From: Acidobacteriia bacterium UBA6623
GTDB lineage: Bacteria; Acidobacteriota; Terriglobia; Bryobacterales; UBA6623
Length of the DNA: 59,794 bases
Reading direction: 5' to 3'
NCBI GenBank assembly: GCA_002433055.1
Contig: DJHJ01000029.1
Location: 31,038 to 90,831 of the forward strand
In this document: one piece after another, positions 37,201-45,340 of the stretch
Numbering within the stretch: the stretch's first letter is position 1
How the letters are laid out: each line of letters opens with the position of its first letter
Program-made: the position numbers and the translations under genes
Notes under the pieces: model-generated
What the model was told of the DNA's origin: nothing
The model's database searches: none
Seen by the model: the letters and a program-made list of their open reading frames with translations, nothing else

Positions 37201-37278
37201 TTGATGGTTCGTTACATGTTCCAATTCACTGCAGGTGAATTGCGCAGCTTGTTAGCTTCCGGTGTGCCTGGCGGGTAG
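34264..37278 (+). CDS. Large eight-haem c-type cytochrome
   Basis: A 1004-residue membrane-anchored cytochrome. One N-terminal helix (about 18-38) is followed by a coiled-coil-rich segment (about 50-240), which is unusual. Eight CxxCH haem sites are present: C259, C302, C340, C368, C537, C647, C774 and C900. The last five head class I-type domains, each followed by a plausible Met ligand in an 'MP' context (M491, M597, M722, M846, M948). The first three, closely spaced, form a multihaem segment. It lies downstream of the Rieske and cytochrome b genes and most likely accepts their electrons in place of cytochrome c1 or f. Haem count and coiled coil are direct readings; the role is inference. 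Confidence 0.93.
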   Translation: MAKAPPMDHDDPVQNKSLSVPLFVSTLVLMLTLVWALYDELYAMRPWKATQQQFVELYQSYLQQLRPKQAAIEQEIKSSVEYQELNQKVESAEVDAAAMTVDIEKRINRGVNPRMVAVRSAFQALRGEIGEPTYKLETATSAGKKASLESDIASIKARVVSVEVVSDDGSGNTETLQMDFAQLEAEFERLRNLRAELQAERVSLLGPAQQLRAKRSDYLKERMNGLTAQQVDGLIGKMDDFVVDIRQIHLRDIDWVDRCESCHLGAREPVALTAASMGGHEVFSGHPSRDLLKIHDPEQFGCSSCHNGNGRATSSMVKGHGRHKYWLWPLYHKENVTAGCQQCHSKEVVTPMAETLNEGRELFLNRGCWGCHRFEGFDIESDELTEVRREISILAAETTSNIKESEQSIIMGDEADEDDVAQNLYDRAEELTLRNSRIDAQIATLKQKERNLGVEVKKFGPSLREMRVKLRKEWVPVWLSNPHDFRPGSKMPVFRLLDEEVKSISAYLWQNAIDGDLRSHPLGNAARGKELFETRGCLGCHSIGEGEDRMGGTFAANLTRIGEKTNYNYLVRWIHDPSELTPDPDAPEDEVRLRPIMPNLRLSVAETRDIATYLMLQKTDTEYAEADYMDDPATAAKGLASLRHYGCAGCHEIAGLETEGRIGTELTLEGSKPLDRLDFALFTHNAKRGGWYNHKGFFERKLEDPAFFDEGKVKNHLEKLRMPNFNLSEGQVTALTTFLLGAVDTQFPKHYRYEPEDDRSFVQEGWWIIKRYNCNGCHQIRPGDETSFMAIDRYKDPDWVEQLPPQLYTEGARVQPDWLLEFLSNPALSSKNIHRNGVRGYLQARMPTFYFSDRQVGKVMRFFMARSSQPLPYLPEESQPLSNKERLMSRRLFSGRAAPCLKCHMTGDPLRDRNASAPNFLIASKRLKPEWTYRWMIEPANIAPGTAMPSELFRYEDHRWIFNGPLPAAFQDYEEDHAQLMVRYMFQFTAGELRSLLASGVPGG

Positions 37279-37366
37279 TGTACGAGCGATGCAGATAACA
37301 AGAAGATTTCTGACTCGGTAGAGAGTTATGTTAGGTGTTAAGGTGTTTTAACAAGGAAGGACAGAT

Positions 37367-38146
37367 ATGTTGTTACATAAGCCAGTGTATTTTATGCTCA
37401 CAGCGTTGCTGATGCTCACTCTTGCATGTGGAGGTGGTGATGAAACCGCGTCGACTGAAGGACAGGCTGTGGAGACAGAGAGCTATTTCGAAGTGGATTC
37501 TGAAACAGCTGCTACGGTGACCGGGACGGTTATCCTCGAAGGTAATGCCCCCAGAAACCCACGCATTAATATGAGTGCTGAGCCCGATTGCCACGGACTC
37601 CATACTGGAGCGGTTCGTGCGGAGGTGGTACTTGTCGGAGAGGGCGGAACCTTAGGGAACACCTTTGTTTGGGTCAAAAGTGGCCTTGAAGGCAAGAAGT
37701 TTAGGACCCCGTCGGATTCGGTTGCGCTGGACCAGAAGGGCTGTATCTATAGTCCACATGTTCTTGGACTACAAACACGACAGAAGTTGGCAGTATCAAA
37801 CAGCGACCCAACTACACACAATGTCCATCCGTTACCGAAAATTAATCGTGAATGGAATAAATCACAGACAGCCGATGCTCCAGCGATTGAGCGCAGTTTC
37901 AGCCGTCAGGAGATTATGATGCCGGTGAAGTGTAATATCCACCCGTGGATGCGTTCTTACATCAATGTGGTAGAGCATCCTTTCTTTGCAGTCACTGGTG
38001 CAGACGGATCCTTCGAGCTCAAAGGTCTACCGCCCGGAACGTATACGATAGAAGCGGTTCACGAGCGATTTAAGTCGCAAGAGATAAGCGTCACTATTGG
38101 TGCATCTGAGTCTAAAAAGATTGATTTCTCGTACAAAGCCGGATGA
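37367..38146 (+). CDS. Cupredoxin-like lipoprotein with carboxypeptidase-regulatory domain
   Basis: A 259-residue protein with lipobox LTLAC at about residue 21. The middle part looks like a cupredoxin: a histidine in PTTHNVHPL and the C-terminal copper loop KCNIHPWMR (Cys, His and Met). A carboxypeptidase-regulatory domain ends it (DGSFELKGLPPGTYTIEAV). Proteins of this build appear beside respiratory genes and could carry electrons from the multihaem cytochrome toward an oxidase. Copper binding is predicted only from ligand pattern. It follows the cytochrome gene by 88 bp. Confidence 0.78.
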   Translation: MLLHKPVYFMLTALLMLTLACGGGDETASTEGQAVETESYFEVDSETAATVTGTVILEGNAPRNPRINMSAEPDCHGLHTGAVRAEVVLVGEGGTLGNTFVWVKSGLEGKKFRTPSDSVALDQKGCIYSPHVLGLQTRQKLAVSNSDPTTHNVHPLPKINREWNKSQTADAPAIERSFSRQEIMMPVKCNIHPWMRSYINVVEHPFFAVTGADGSFELKGLPPGTYTIEAVHERFKSQEISVTIGASESKKIDFSYKAG

Positions 38147-39068
38147 AGAGCTAGCGGTCGTCAATAGATCGCTACACAGATTTGCGCTGGTTACAGCGTT
38201 TTCCACCTTGTGCTTGCTTGTAGCTGGAGCTCTGGTTACGAGTAACGAGGCAGGTCTTTCTGTGCCCGACTGGCCGCTTTCGTACGGTCAGTGGATGCCT
38301 CCAATGATAGGAGGCATCTTTTATGAACATGGACACAGGATGATTGCCAGTTTTGTCGGATTGTTGACCATTGTTCTGGCATGCTGGCTCGCGAGTGTGG
38401 AGCATAGAAAATGGGTCAAGAAACTTGGTTGGCTGTCGCTGGCAACGGTGATTCTGCAGGGGATACTGGGAGGCATCACTGTTCTTTTTTTACTGCCGAC
38501 AGTGGTATCGGTGGGGCACGCGTGCTTAGCTCAACTATTTTTCTGTATGGTTTGCATCTTGGCATTGGTCACGTCACCGGGTTGGCAGAACAGGAATGAA
38601 GACCGATCTTATACGTTACCGAATGAAGGAGTATTCTCTCTGAGAAGATTAACGATCGCTGTTAATTTAGCAATTTTTCTACAGCTCATATTGGGGGCAA
38701 CGTTGCGTCACAAAGCATTTGGAGTGGTGCCACATTTGGTAGGTGCAGTGACCGTCACCTTATTGGTAGTTTGGATTGTTATTCAAGTAGCTTCTCAATA
38801 CTCGGACGAACAAGAGATCCTCAGCTGGACACTAATACTGAACGGTTTATTGGCAGTCCAGTTACTTTTAGGAGCTGCGACGTATTGGATCCGTCACGTT
38901 ACCGAATTTGCTCCACAACCTTTGCCTCCCATGGTAGCTTTAACGGTGGCTCACTTGGCGGTGGGAGCTTTGATGCTGGCTTCGAGTGTGGTGCTGACAT
39001 TTCAGATTTATGGTCGAGATGGTCGAGGAATTGCTATAAGGGCCAGAGAGTTGCCGCAGATGTCATGA
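38097..39068 (+). CDS. ctaA: Haem A synthase CtaA/COX15
   Basis: An approximately 320-residue polytopic protein. Family signatures are VTSNEAGLSVPDWPLSYGQW and EHGHRMIASFVG, the latter with a haem-ligand histidine, and a further HACLAQ. CtaA oxidises the C8 methyl group of haem O to make haem A for aa3-type oxidases. The start is uncertain: no ATG exists before the first helix, and candidates are TTG at 38097, GTG at 38100 and TTG at 38121, all overlapping the preceding gene. No oxidase subunit genes are in the window. Confidence 0.9.
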   Translation: MVHLSLKRLISRTKPDEELAVVNRSLHRFALVTAFSTLCLLVAGALVTSNEAGLSVPDWPLSYGQWMPPMIGGIFYEHGHRMIASFVGLLTIVLACWLASVEHRKWVKKLGWLSLATVILQGILGGITVLFLLPTVVSVGHACLAQLFFCMVCILALVTSPGWQNRNEDRSYTLPNEGVFSLRRLTIAVNLAIFLQLILGATLRHKAFGVVPHLVGAVTVTLLVVWIVIQVASQYSDEQEILSWTLILNGLLAVQLLLGAATYWIRHVTEFAPQPLPPMVALTVAHLAVGALMLASSVVLTFQIYGRDGRGIAIRARELPQMS

Positions 39069-39096
39069 GAAAGCTTTCCTCTTTTTGAAAACGCCG

Positions 39097-39966
39097 ATGC
39101 AGACTTCGATGAGTACACTCTCAGATTACTTGGCGCTGACTAAGCCAGGAGTTGTATGGCTAATTATTCTTTCGACAGCGGTAGGATTCTACATGGGAAT
39201 GTCAGGTTCGTTGCCTCTCGTTCTCTTGATGCATACCCTTGCTGCTACCGCGCTGTTGGCTGGTGGGACTGGGGCTCTGAACCAGTGGATGGAGCGTGAT
39301 CTTGACGCCTGCATGCGACGCACCGAGAAGAGACCTCTACCAGCAGGCCGTTTGAAGCCATTCCCTGCGCTTCTTTTTGGGACCGTTCTTGTTCTCGCAG
39401 GACTACTGTACTTGGCTCTTGCGGTCAATGCTCTGACTGCGTTGCTCGGGTTGTTGACCACTGCGGGTTACTTGTTCATCTACACACCACTAAAGACGCG
39501 AACCCCTCTTTCAACGTTTTTGGGGTCATTTCCTGGTGCTATGCCTCCATTGATAGGCTGGGTGGCAGCACAAAACGAACTAGAGCTTGGGGGGTGGGCC
39601 TTGTTCCTGGTGTTATTTTTCTGGCAATTTCCACATTTCTATGCAATAGCGTGGATGTACCGAGAAGATTACGCCAAAGCTGGTGTGTTAATGTTGCCGG
39701 TCGTTAAACCTGATGGTGTTGCTGTCGGACATCGGATAATCTTGTATGCGGCCTTGCTTTTGCCTGTCAGTTTGACCCCAGTACTGTTGGGGATGACAGG
39801 AGCGATCTACCTGGTTGGTGCGGGGATATGTAGCTTTGGATACTTTGTGTTTGGGCTTTTTGCAGCACGTAGAAAAACGACATATCACGCTAGACGACTA
39901 CTGCAGGCTTCTGTGGTGTATCTCCCACTAATATATTTTTTGTTGGTTTTTGATAAAGTGCCGTGA
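39097..39966 (+). CDS. ctaB: Protoheme IX farnesyltransferase (haem O synthase)
   Basis: A polytopic UbiA-family prenyltransferase of about 289 residues. The metal-diphosphate motif reads NQWMERDLDACMRRTEKRPL and the second, YTPLKTRTPLS, is in a later loop. It attaches a farnesyl group to haem B, giving the substrate of CtaA. I chose the ATG at 39097 rather than an upstream TTG at 39085; ATG at 39109 is also possible. Gene order ctaA-ctaB closes the respiratory block. Confidence 0.92.
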   Translation: MQTSMSTLSDYLALTKPGVVWLIILSTAVGFYMGMSGSLPLVLLMHTLAATALLAGGTGALNQWMERDLDACMRRTEKRPLPAGRLKPFPALLFGTVLVLAGLLYLALAVNALTALLGLLTTAGYLFIYTPLKTRTPLSTFLGSFPGAMPPLIGWVAAQNELELGGWALFLVLFFWQFPHFYAIAWMYREDYAKAGVLMLPVVKPDGVAVGHRIILYAALLLPVSLTPVLLGMTGAIYLVGAGICSFGYFVFGLFAARRKTTYHARRLLQASVVYLPLIYFLLVFDKVP

Positions 39967-40021
39967 GTTGTGCTCTTTTTCGCTGGACTTGATGGTTCAC
40001 AAGTAGCTCTACCTTGACGGC

Positions 40022-40501
40022 CTAGGACTCGTCTTGTATCGCTTGTTGAAGGCGTGTGATCGCAGTACCGGTTGGCACGTTGATGAACACTAGTCCAAGT
40101 AGCTCTTCGCCAGTGTTACGGACCTCGTGTTCGACACCCGGTGGAATATAAAGCACGTCCTCAGGGGCAACAGCACACTCCTTGCCATTAATGATTGCTA
40201 TTCCCCGTCCTCTCGTAACTACTACGAGTTCTTCGGCATCTGGGTGAATGTGCAATTCCTCCACGTGACGACCTCGCGGTGGAATCAACATATGGTGGAC
40301 AAACTGAATTGTCTTCAGGCAGGTTCTCTCAGTGGGTGCTTCGGTTTCAAATAAGCGGCGGACTGGAGCGGCTATTTTTGAGCGATCACGCCATTGACCT
40401 TCTGAATCTTTTACTTGATAGCTAATAACACGATGAGGGTTATTGAACAAAAGACTCATGATGACGTTATAGACTTGGGTTTTCCAATTGGCAATGGGCA
40501 T
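40022..40501 (-). CDS. Cupin-domain protein
   Basis: With start at ATG 40501 (AAAGGA about ten bases upstream) the protein has about 159 residues. The open frame continues 31 codons upstream but without a ribosome site. The cupin metal motif is clear: HIHPDAEELVVVTRGRG, then PPGVEHEVRNTGEE. Such small single-cupin proteins bind a metal and may be sugar isomerases, dioxygenases or sensors; nothing here tells which. It is convergent with ctaB. Confidence 0.8.
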   Translation of the reverse strand: MPIANWKTQVYNVIMSLLFNNPHRVISYQVKDSEGQWRDRSKIAAPVRRLFETEAPTERTCLKTIQFVHHMLIPPRGRHVEELHIHPDAEELVVVTRGRGIAIINGKECAVAPEDVLYIPPGVEHEVRNTGEELLGLVFINVPTGTAITRLQQAIQDES

Positions 40502-40771
40502 GAGTGTGGATCCTTTCTTCCTTTGAGAGTTAATCGAGTCGGTGAACTTTGGATGGCAAAAAGAGCAAGGCCGTGCAGCCCTATTGCCATGCACGCGCGA
40601 GCCATTGCGGATTTAAATCAACGCATCGCATCCGCTCGAGTTCCAACAGGTTACGATGTGCCCACAGCCTAACAATAATAGCAGCTAATGAATTGATTTT
40701 TACCAACATTGCGAGCGGTCCAGCTACTTGTTAGAGTTGCTAGAGTAAGCAGTTAAGGTTGTGGCTTGAGA

Positions 40772-42061
40772 ATGCACATCGAACTAGAATATGACAAATC
40801 AGGTGTTGGGCTGGAAATTCCTGACCACGTTCGAGCGACTGTTCTAGAATCACGGTTTGCGCGCTCCCTGGTGGATCCCAAAGGTGAATTGAATCAGGCA
40901 ATCCAGAATCCGATTGGGTGCCAATCTCTTGAAGAATTGGCAAAAGGTAAGAAATCTGCAGCTATTTCGATTTGTGACATAACACGCCCTGCACCTAACA
41001 GCCTGGTGTTGCCACCCATTGTTTCGGCTCTCGAGCGTGGAGGCATTGCAAGTTCTGAAATCCGCCTGTTGATCGCTACGGGACTTCACCGCGAGGCAAC
41101 GGATGAAGAACTTGATGAAATATTAGGACCCGATATACGATCGAAATACTGGGTAGACTCTCATCGTGCCCGAAATCTGGACGAACATGTAGATTTGGGT
41201 ATTACGAGTGGTGGTACTCATGCCTATGTCGATAAACGTTTTGTGGAGGCGGATCTCCATATAACTGTGGGGTTCATCGAACCACATTTAATGGCAGGCT
41301 TTTCAGGGGGTCGAAAACTCATTTCAATTGGTTTGGCAGGCGAGCCTACTATCAAGCGGCTTCATAGTCCGCTGTACATGCGCAACCCAAATGCAGTAGA
41401 AGGATCGTTTCCCGATAACCCACTTCATAGAGAATTGATGGAGATTGCCGCAAAGGCTGGACACGATTTTATGGTCGATGTGGCACTGACGAGAGATCGT
41501 GATATTGCAGCAGTGTTTGCGGGTGACCCCGTGGTGGCCCATGAGGCTGGTGTCCAATTTGTGCGCAAGTCGACGTTGGCAGTTATTGACGAACCAGTCG
41601 ATGCTGTCGTGACTACATCGGGGGGATATCCTCTGGATCTGACTTTTTATCAAGCAGTTAAAGGGGTCACAGCTGCATCACACATTGTCAAAAATGACGG
41701 TTCGATCCTACTCGTTGCTGCTTGTCGAGAGGGATTAGGGGGAGAAGAGTTTGCGACCATGGTGAGACGCTCATTGCCCTGGGATGTACTGTTGGATGAA
41801 CTTCAATCTAAAGAGGTGGGGGTTGATCAATGGCAGGCTGAGAAACTTGCGATGGTGGCACGTAACAAGAATCTTTCGTTTTGTCTTCCCGGCGTCGAGG
41901 AGAGCGATTGGAGGCACTTGTGGGGTCCGGTTTTCCATTCACCGCAACAAGCATTTGATAACCTTGTTGCCGAGCTGCCCGCCGACCCTTCGCTTGTGGT
42001 TATTCCAGAAGGTCCGTACGTTTTTGCACAGCTCAGTGCATTAACAGCTATGGAGGTATAG
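40772..42061 (+). CDS. larA: Nickel-dependent racemase of the LarA family
   Basis: A 429-residue protein from the ATG at 40772. The residues that hold the nickel-pincer cofactor in Lactiplantibacillus LarA have counterparts at exactly the same spacing: H106, H172, K182 and H198, in ATGLHRE, EPHLMAGFSGGRKLIS and TIKRLHS. LarA-type enzymes racemise lactate or epimerise other 2-hydroxy acids. The cofactor-making genes larB, larC and larE are not in the window and would have to be elsewhere. The substrate is unknown. Confidence 0.88.
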   Translation: MHIELEYDKSGVGLEIPDHVRATVLESRFARSLVDPKGELNQAIQNPIGCQSLEELAKGKKSAAISICDITRPAPNSLVLPPIVSALERGGIASSEIRLLIATGLHREATDEELDEILGPDIRSKYWVDSHRARNLDEHVDLGITSGGTHAYVDKRFVEADLHITVGFIEPHLMAGFSGGRKLISIGLAGEPTIKRLHSPLYMRNPNAVEGSFPDNPLHRELMEIAAKAGHDFMVDVALTRDRDIAAVFAGDPVVAHEAGVQFVRKSTLAVIDEPVDAVVTTSGGYPLDLTFYQAVKGVTAASHIVKNDGSILLVAACREGLGGEEFATMVRRSLPWDVLLDELQSKEVGVDQWQAEKLAMVARNKNLSFCLPGVEESDWRHLWGPVFHSPQQAFDNLVAELPADPSLVVIPEGPYVFAQLSALTAMEV

Positions 42062-42260
42062 AAAGACATATTCGCTAAAATGAGCCATGGTATCAAGGCT
42101 AGGATGATTTTGTGCTGCTGAGACTTAGTTTATTGCCTGTTCGCTTGCCCCATCGGGAAAGGTTCTGATACCTTGAAATTCTAGGCTGGTGGGCTTTGTT
42201 ACATTCGGACCTCGTCGATAACAAACGTGGCTTATTTGATAATCCAGGAAGCCTTGAGCA

Positions 42261-42482
42261 TTGAAAGATCATCGCAGTCAATGGGCTCGGTATAGCTCTG
42301 GTGGTAGGGCGGCCGATGCAGGCTGGACGCTTAGCGGTAGCGTGCTAGGGTGCCTACTGGTAGGTTACCTTGCCGGCGATTATTGGGATGCAAATCCGAC
42401 ACTGATGATTGTGGGTCTCTTTGTTGGAGTAGTGGTTGGTCTCTACAATTTGGCCAAGGTTATGTGGGTTAGAAGAGACTGA
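42261..42482 (+). CDS. AtpZ/AtpI-like ATP synthase accessory protein
   Basis: A 73-residue protein with two membrane helices separated by a short turn (GSVLGCLLVGYLAGDYWDANP and LMIVGLFVGVVVGLYNLAKV), as in the small AtpZ/AtpI-type proteins coded before Fo genes. It is thought to help assemble the c-ring or move Mg2+. Translation would start at a TTG preceded by AGGAAG, so the exact start is uncertain. Confidence 0.7.
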   Translation: MKDHRSQWARYSSGGRAADAGWTLSGSVLGCLLVGYLAGDYWDANPTLMIVGLFVGVVVGLYNLAKVMWVRRD

Positions 42483-42519
42483 GAGTTGAGAAAGCACTAC
42501 GGATATTGTCTGGGCGAAA

Positions 42520-42804
42520 ATGGTGACAGAATCGATATGTTTCGGTGGGTTAGCTGGCTTGGCCACTGTGGCAGTTTCTGAGTGGTTGATGTTGCGTAGT
42601 AGTGCTGTCGCGATGAAAGATTTCTGGAAGCTTTCATTGGCTAGTTCGGCAGTAAGGGCTGTATGCGTTATTGTGGTTCTTGTGGTTGCTCTAGAAGTAG
42701 GGCATATGGACCCCGCACCTTTTACAGCTTCACTGATAGTGGTGTATCTGGGAGGAGTTTTTTTCGAAGCGGGGCGATATAGACGCCGAATTGAAACGAG
42801 ATGA
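42520..42804 (+). CDS. Small Fo-associated membrane protein (AtpI/AtpR-like)
   Basis: A 94-residue protein with about three hydrophobic segments, lying between the AtpZ-like gene and atpB. Its TGA overlaps the atpB ATG in the form ATGA, so translation is coupled. Position and topology match ATP synthase subunit I-type proteins; sequence similarity is weak by eye. Confidence 0.6.
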   Translation: MVTESICFGGLAGLATVAVSEWLMLRSSAVAMKDFWKLSLASSAVRAVCVIVVLVVALEVGHMDPAPFTASLIVVYLGGVFFEAGRYRRRIETR

Positions 42805-43613
42805 TGTTGCAACTGCCAAAAGCTTTCTTGCTGCTAACCGCACGAGCAGATCACGTCGAAGAGCAAAGCCTTTCTGACGTGATGATTCATCATGTTGCCA
42901 ATCATTACTACCAAGGTATGGAGTCGTGGGCTTTTTCAAAGGGCGTTCTGATGATGCTGATTGCTGCAGTCATACTGATGGCAACGCTCGGGTGGGCTTT
43001 TCGCAAGTCACAACTAAACGGCAGAGCTCCGAAAGGAATCGCAAATGCGCTCGAGTTTTTTGTTCTTTTTATAAGGAATGACATCGCGATTGCTCACATG
43101 GGTGAAAGATTTGGACGGATGTTTACTCCTTACTTGTTGACGCTGTTCTTTTTTGTTCTGACGTGCAACCTATTGGGCTTAGTGCCGGGAGCATACACTG
43201 CGACTAGTAACGTCAATATGACTGGTTCTTTGGCGTTCTGCACATTAGTCTTGATCATCGGGTCTGGGTTGATAGTTCAAGGGCCAGTTGGTTACATCAA
43301 GCATATGATCCCACCGGGAACACCCATGGCGCTGGCACCACTACTAATTTTGATTGAGACGATCAGTACTTTTGTGAAACCCATAGCGCTGATGATTCGT
43401 CTCGGAGCCAATATGACGGCTGGGCATATTGTCATCCTATCTATGATCTCGTTTATTTTTATATTTAAGAGTTTTCTAGTGGGTATTTTCTTTTCGGTGC
43501 CACTAGCTGTGGCGATTTACCTATTGGAAATTATAGTTGCTTTTATTCAAGCTTACGTATTCACTTTATTGACAGCATTGTTTGTAGGAATGGTTACTCA
43601 TTCATCACATTAA
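42801..43613 (+). CDS. atpB: ATP synthase Fo subunit a
   Basis: A 270-residue polytopic subunit. The essential arginine facing the c-ring is in LMIRLGANMTAGHIV, and the C-terminal pattern AFIQAYVFTLLTALFVG is conserved. It forms the two half-channels for protons. There are two adjacent ATGs (42801 and 42804). It is followed by subunits c and b. Confidence 0.95.
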   Translation: MMLQLPKAFLLLTARADHVEEQSLSDVMIHHVANHYYQGMESWAFSKGVLMMLIAAVILMATLGWAFRKSQLNGRAPKGIANALEFFVLFIRNDIAIAHMGERFGRMFTPYLLTLFFFVLTCNLLGLVPGAYTATSNVNMTGSLAFCTLVLIIGSGLIVQGPVGYIKHMIPPGTPMALAPLLILIETISTFVKPIALMIRLGANMTAGHIVILSMISFIFIFKSFLVGIFFSVPLAVAIYLLEIIVAFIQAYVFTLLTALFVGMVTHSSH

Positions 43614-43640
43614 GTAGAGATTTCGGAGGATAGTACACAA

Positions 43641-43961
43641 ATGAAATTTAGTTCTAAACAACCCCTATTCGCCTTGTTATTTGTTTTGGCGATTTTTCTA
43701 GCGGCTCCGGTAGCCGCCTTTGCACAAGGAGGAGAAAGTGGTGGACTGCACTACTTTGGTGCGGCGGTTGGCGGCGGAATAGTTGTTGTAGGTGCAGCCA
43801 TAGGGATTGGCCGCTTGACTGCAGCAGCGGTTGAAAGTATAGCTCGTCAGCCTCAGGCTGCTCGTGATATCCAATCGGCCTTCCAGTTGCCACTGTTTCT
43901 GCTCGAAGGTGTGGCGGTAATCGCGGTGGTCGGTTGTTTACTGATCATCCTCACCAAGTGA
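43641..43961 (+). CDS. atpE: ATP synthase Fo subunit c with N-terminal signal-like segment
   Basis: A 106-residue hairpin protein. A typical c subunit has about 75-80 residues; the extra 30 form a cleavable-looking signal segment ending AAFAQ. The ion-binding carboxylate is the Glu in LFLLEGVAVIAVV, and the glycine-rich first helix is intact. The residue after the glutamate is Gly, and I see no clear Na+ signature, so H+ is the likely ion. A ribosome site GGAGG precedes it. Confidence 0.94.
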   Translation: MKFSSKQPLFALLFVLAIFLAAPVAAFAQGGESGGLHYFGAAVGGGIVVVGAAIGIGRLTAAAVESIARQPQAARDIQSAFQLPLFLLEGVAVIAVVGCLLIILTK

Positions 43962-43968
43962 GTTGGAA

Positions 43969-44496
43969 ATGGATGCTAATGCATTACTCCGGTTTGAGCC
44001 CGGGCTGATTGTCTGGACCATTGCAATCTTCCTAGTGTTGCTGGTTGTGTTGCGTAAGTTTGCCTGGGGGCCTCTATTGAATGCTCTCGATGATCGAGAG
44101 AAGGATATCAAAAACGCTCTCGATCAGGCACAGAAAACCCAGCAGGAAACTGAACTAGCGCTCGCTGAAAACCGCCGCCTAGGAGACGAAGCTCTTCAAA
44201 GGGCGGAGAAGATTGTTGAACAAGCTAGGCAAGAGGCCGAGCAGGTTCGACAGCAGGCTGTTGACAAAGCTAAGGAAGAGGCTAAAAAGGTGACTGAGCA
44301 GGGCTTGCGTCGGCTAGAGACAGAGCAGCGTTCTGCCATGGCTGAGATTCGCAAGAGTACGGCCGATCTTGCTATACGAGCAGCAGCTCGTTTAGTGGAA
44401 AGTTCTCTTACGGACAAACAACAGCATGAAATTGTGGACCGCTTTCTGGCCGAAACAACTGACGGACAAACAGGGTCGAGTGACAGTCTGCATTGA
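43969..44496 (+). CDS. atpF: ATP synthase Fo subunit b
   Basis: A 175-residue protein from the ATG at 43969 with one N-terminal membrane helix (about 13-32) and a long charged coiled coil (LDDREKDIKNALDQAQ, then heptads rich in Glu, Arg and Ala). It is the peripheral stalk joining Fo and F1. The F1 genes atpH, A, G, D and C do not follow; a convergent nucleotidyltransferase gene does. A TTG at 43963 is an alternative start. Confidence 0.93.
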   Translation: MDANALLRFEPGLIVWTIAIFLVLLVVLRKFAWGPLLNALDDREKDIKNALDQAQKTQQETELALAENRRLGDEALQRAEKIVEQARQEAEQVRQQAVDKAKEEAKKVTEQGLRRLETEQRSAMAEIRKSTADLAIRAAARLVESSLTDKQQHEIVDRFLAETTDGQTGSSDSLH

Positions 44497-44534
44497 GTCA
44501 AGACGGGACGCTTAATGGGTCGTAGATGCCACAG

Positions 44535-44550
44535 CACCCACAGGTGGGTG
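44535..44550. terminator. Hairpin between convergent atpF and nucleotidyltransferase genes
   Basis: CACCCAC (44535-44541) and GTGGGTG (44544-44550) form a perfect GC-rich 7-bp stem with a 2-nt loop, in the 58-bp convergent gap. It could end both transcripts, though no T run is present. Confidence 0.45.
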
Positions 44551-44554
44551 GTAT

Positions 44555-45283
44555 TCAGGGTCCTGGCGCGACAAAATGGCTAGCTATGGAGATATCCTCT
44601 GGTCGACCCACGTCTTTCCAGAAACCTTCTATGGTCACGTAGCCGACTCGTTTTCCATTGGTTACCATTGACGATACTGCATCGGTTAACTCGTACTCTC
44701 CTCGTGGTGAGACAGTAATTCGTTTTAGCTCGTCGAATAAATCGCGGCGGAAACCGTACACCCCGGCGTTGACCCACTCTGTTTTTGATTGCCCTCGTTG
44801 AGGTTTTTCGATGATGTGGGTGACTCTTTCGCCAGCGATATATACAGCTGCTCCCTGGTACGGGTCAGAGACTCGTTTTATGCTCAAGACAACATCAAAA
44901 TGTTCCATTGCCTCGATGAGTAAACGATAGACGGCTTTGTCCACGAGAATATCGCCGAAAGTGAGTATAAAGTCATCAGATCCTGTAAAACCCTGTGCCA
45001 ATCGAGCAGCGCTACCTGTACCATCGGGGTTCTTTTGGTGGCAATAATGCAAGCGTGCTTGTGTTGGAGGGTGGCATTCGAAGTGTTTTTTGACGAGGTT
45101 CCCCTTGTAGCCTGTGACCAAAAGAATTTCGTTGATGCCTTCCTCTTCTAATCTCTCAATTTGGTGTGCCAGCATAGGTTTGCCTTGCAGTGGCAACATT
45201 GGTTTGGGCAGGTCTTCAGTCAGCGAACCCATGCGAGTGCCTCGTCCTGCAGCAAGAATGACTGCTTTTGTCACGTCCACCAT
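44555..45283 (-). CDS. Sugar-phosphate nucleotidyltransferase
   Basis: A 242-residue GlmU/RmlA-type pyrophosphorylase. The nucleotide site is AVILAAGRGTRMGSLTEDLP (8-27) with lysine in PKPMLP; LTFGDILVD holds the metal-binding aspartate; VNAGVYGFRRDLF and GFWKDVGRPED are typical. It joins NTP and a sugar 1-phosphate to give a nucleotide sugar for envelope polymers. The sugar cannot be told from sequence. Confidence 0.88.
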   Translation of the reverse strand: MVDVTKAVILAAGRGTRMGSLTEDLPKPMLPLQGKPMLAHQIERLEEEGINEILLVTGYKGNLVKKHFECHPPTQARLHYCHQKNPDGTGSAARLAQGFTGSDDFILTFGDILVDKAVYRLLIEAMEHFDVVLSIKRVSDPYQGAAVYIAGERVTHIIEKPQRGQSKTEWVNAGVYGFRRDLFDELKRITVSPRGEYELTDAVSSMVTNGKRVGYVTIEGFWKDVGRPEDISIASHFVAPGP

Positions 45284-45340
45284 TCCATCATATCGCTGAC
45301 TCTTGGTCTAAGGGCTTATTAGTGATATCGTTTGATCCTC

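Noticed and set aside
40502..40594. 31-codon N-terminal extension of the cupin protein
   Set aside because: No ribosome site at the upstream start, and one is present before ATG 40501.
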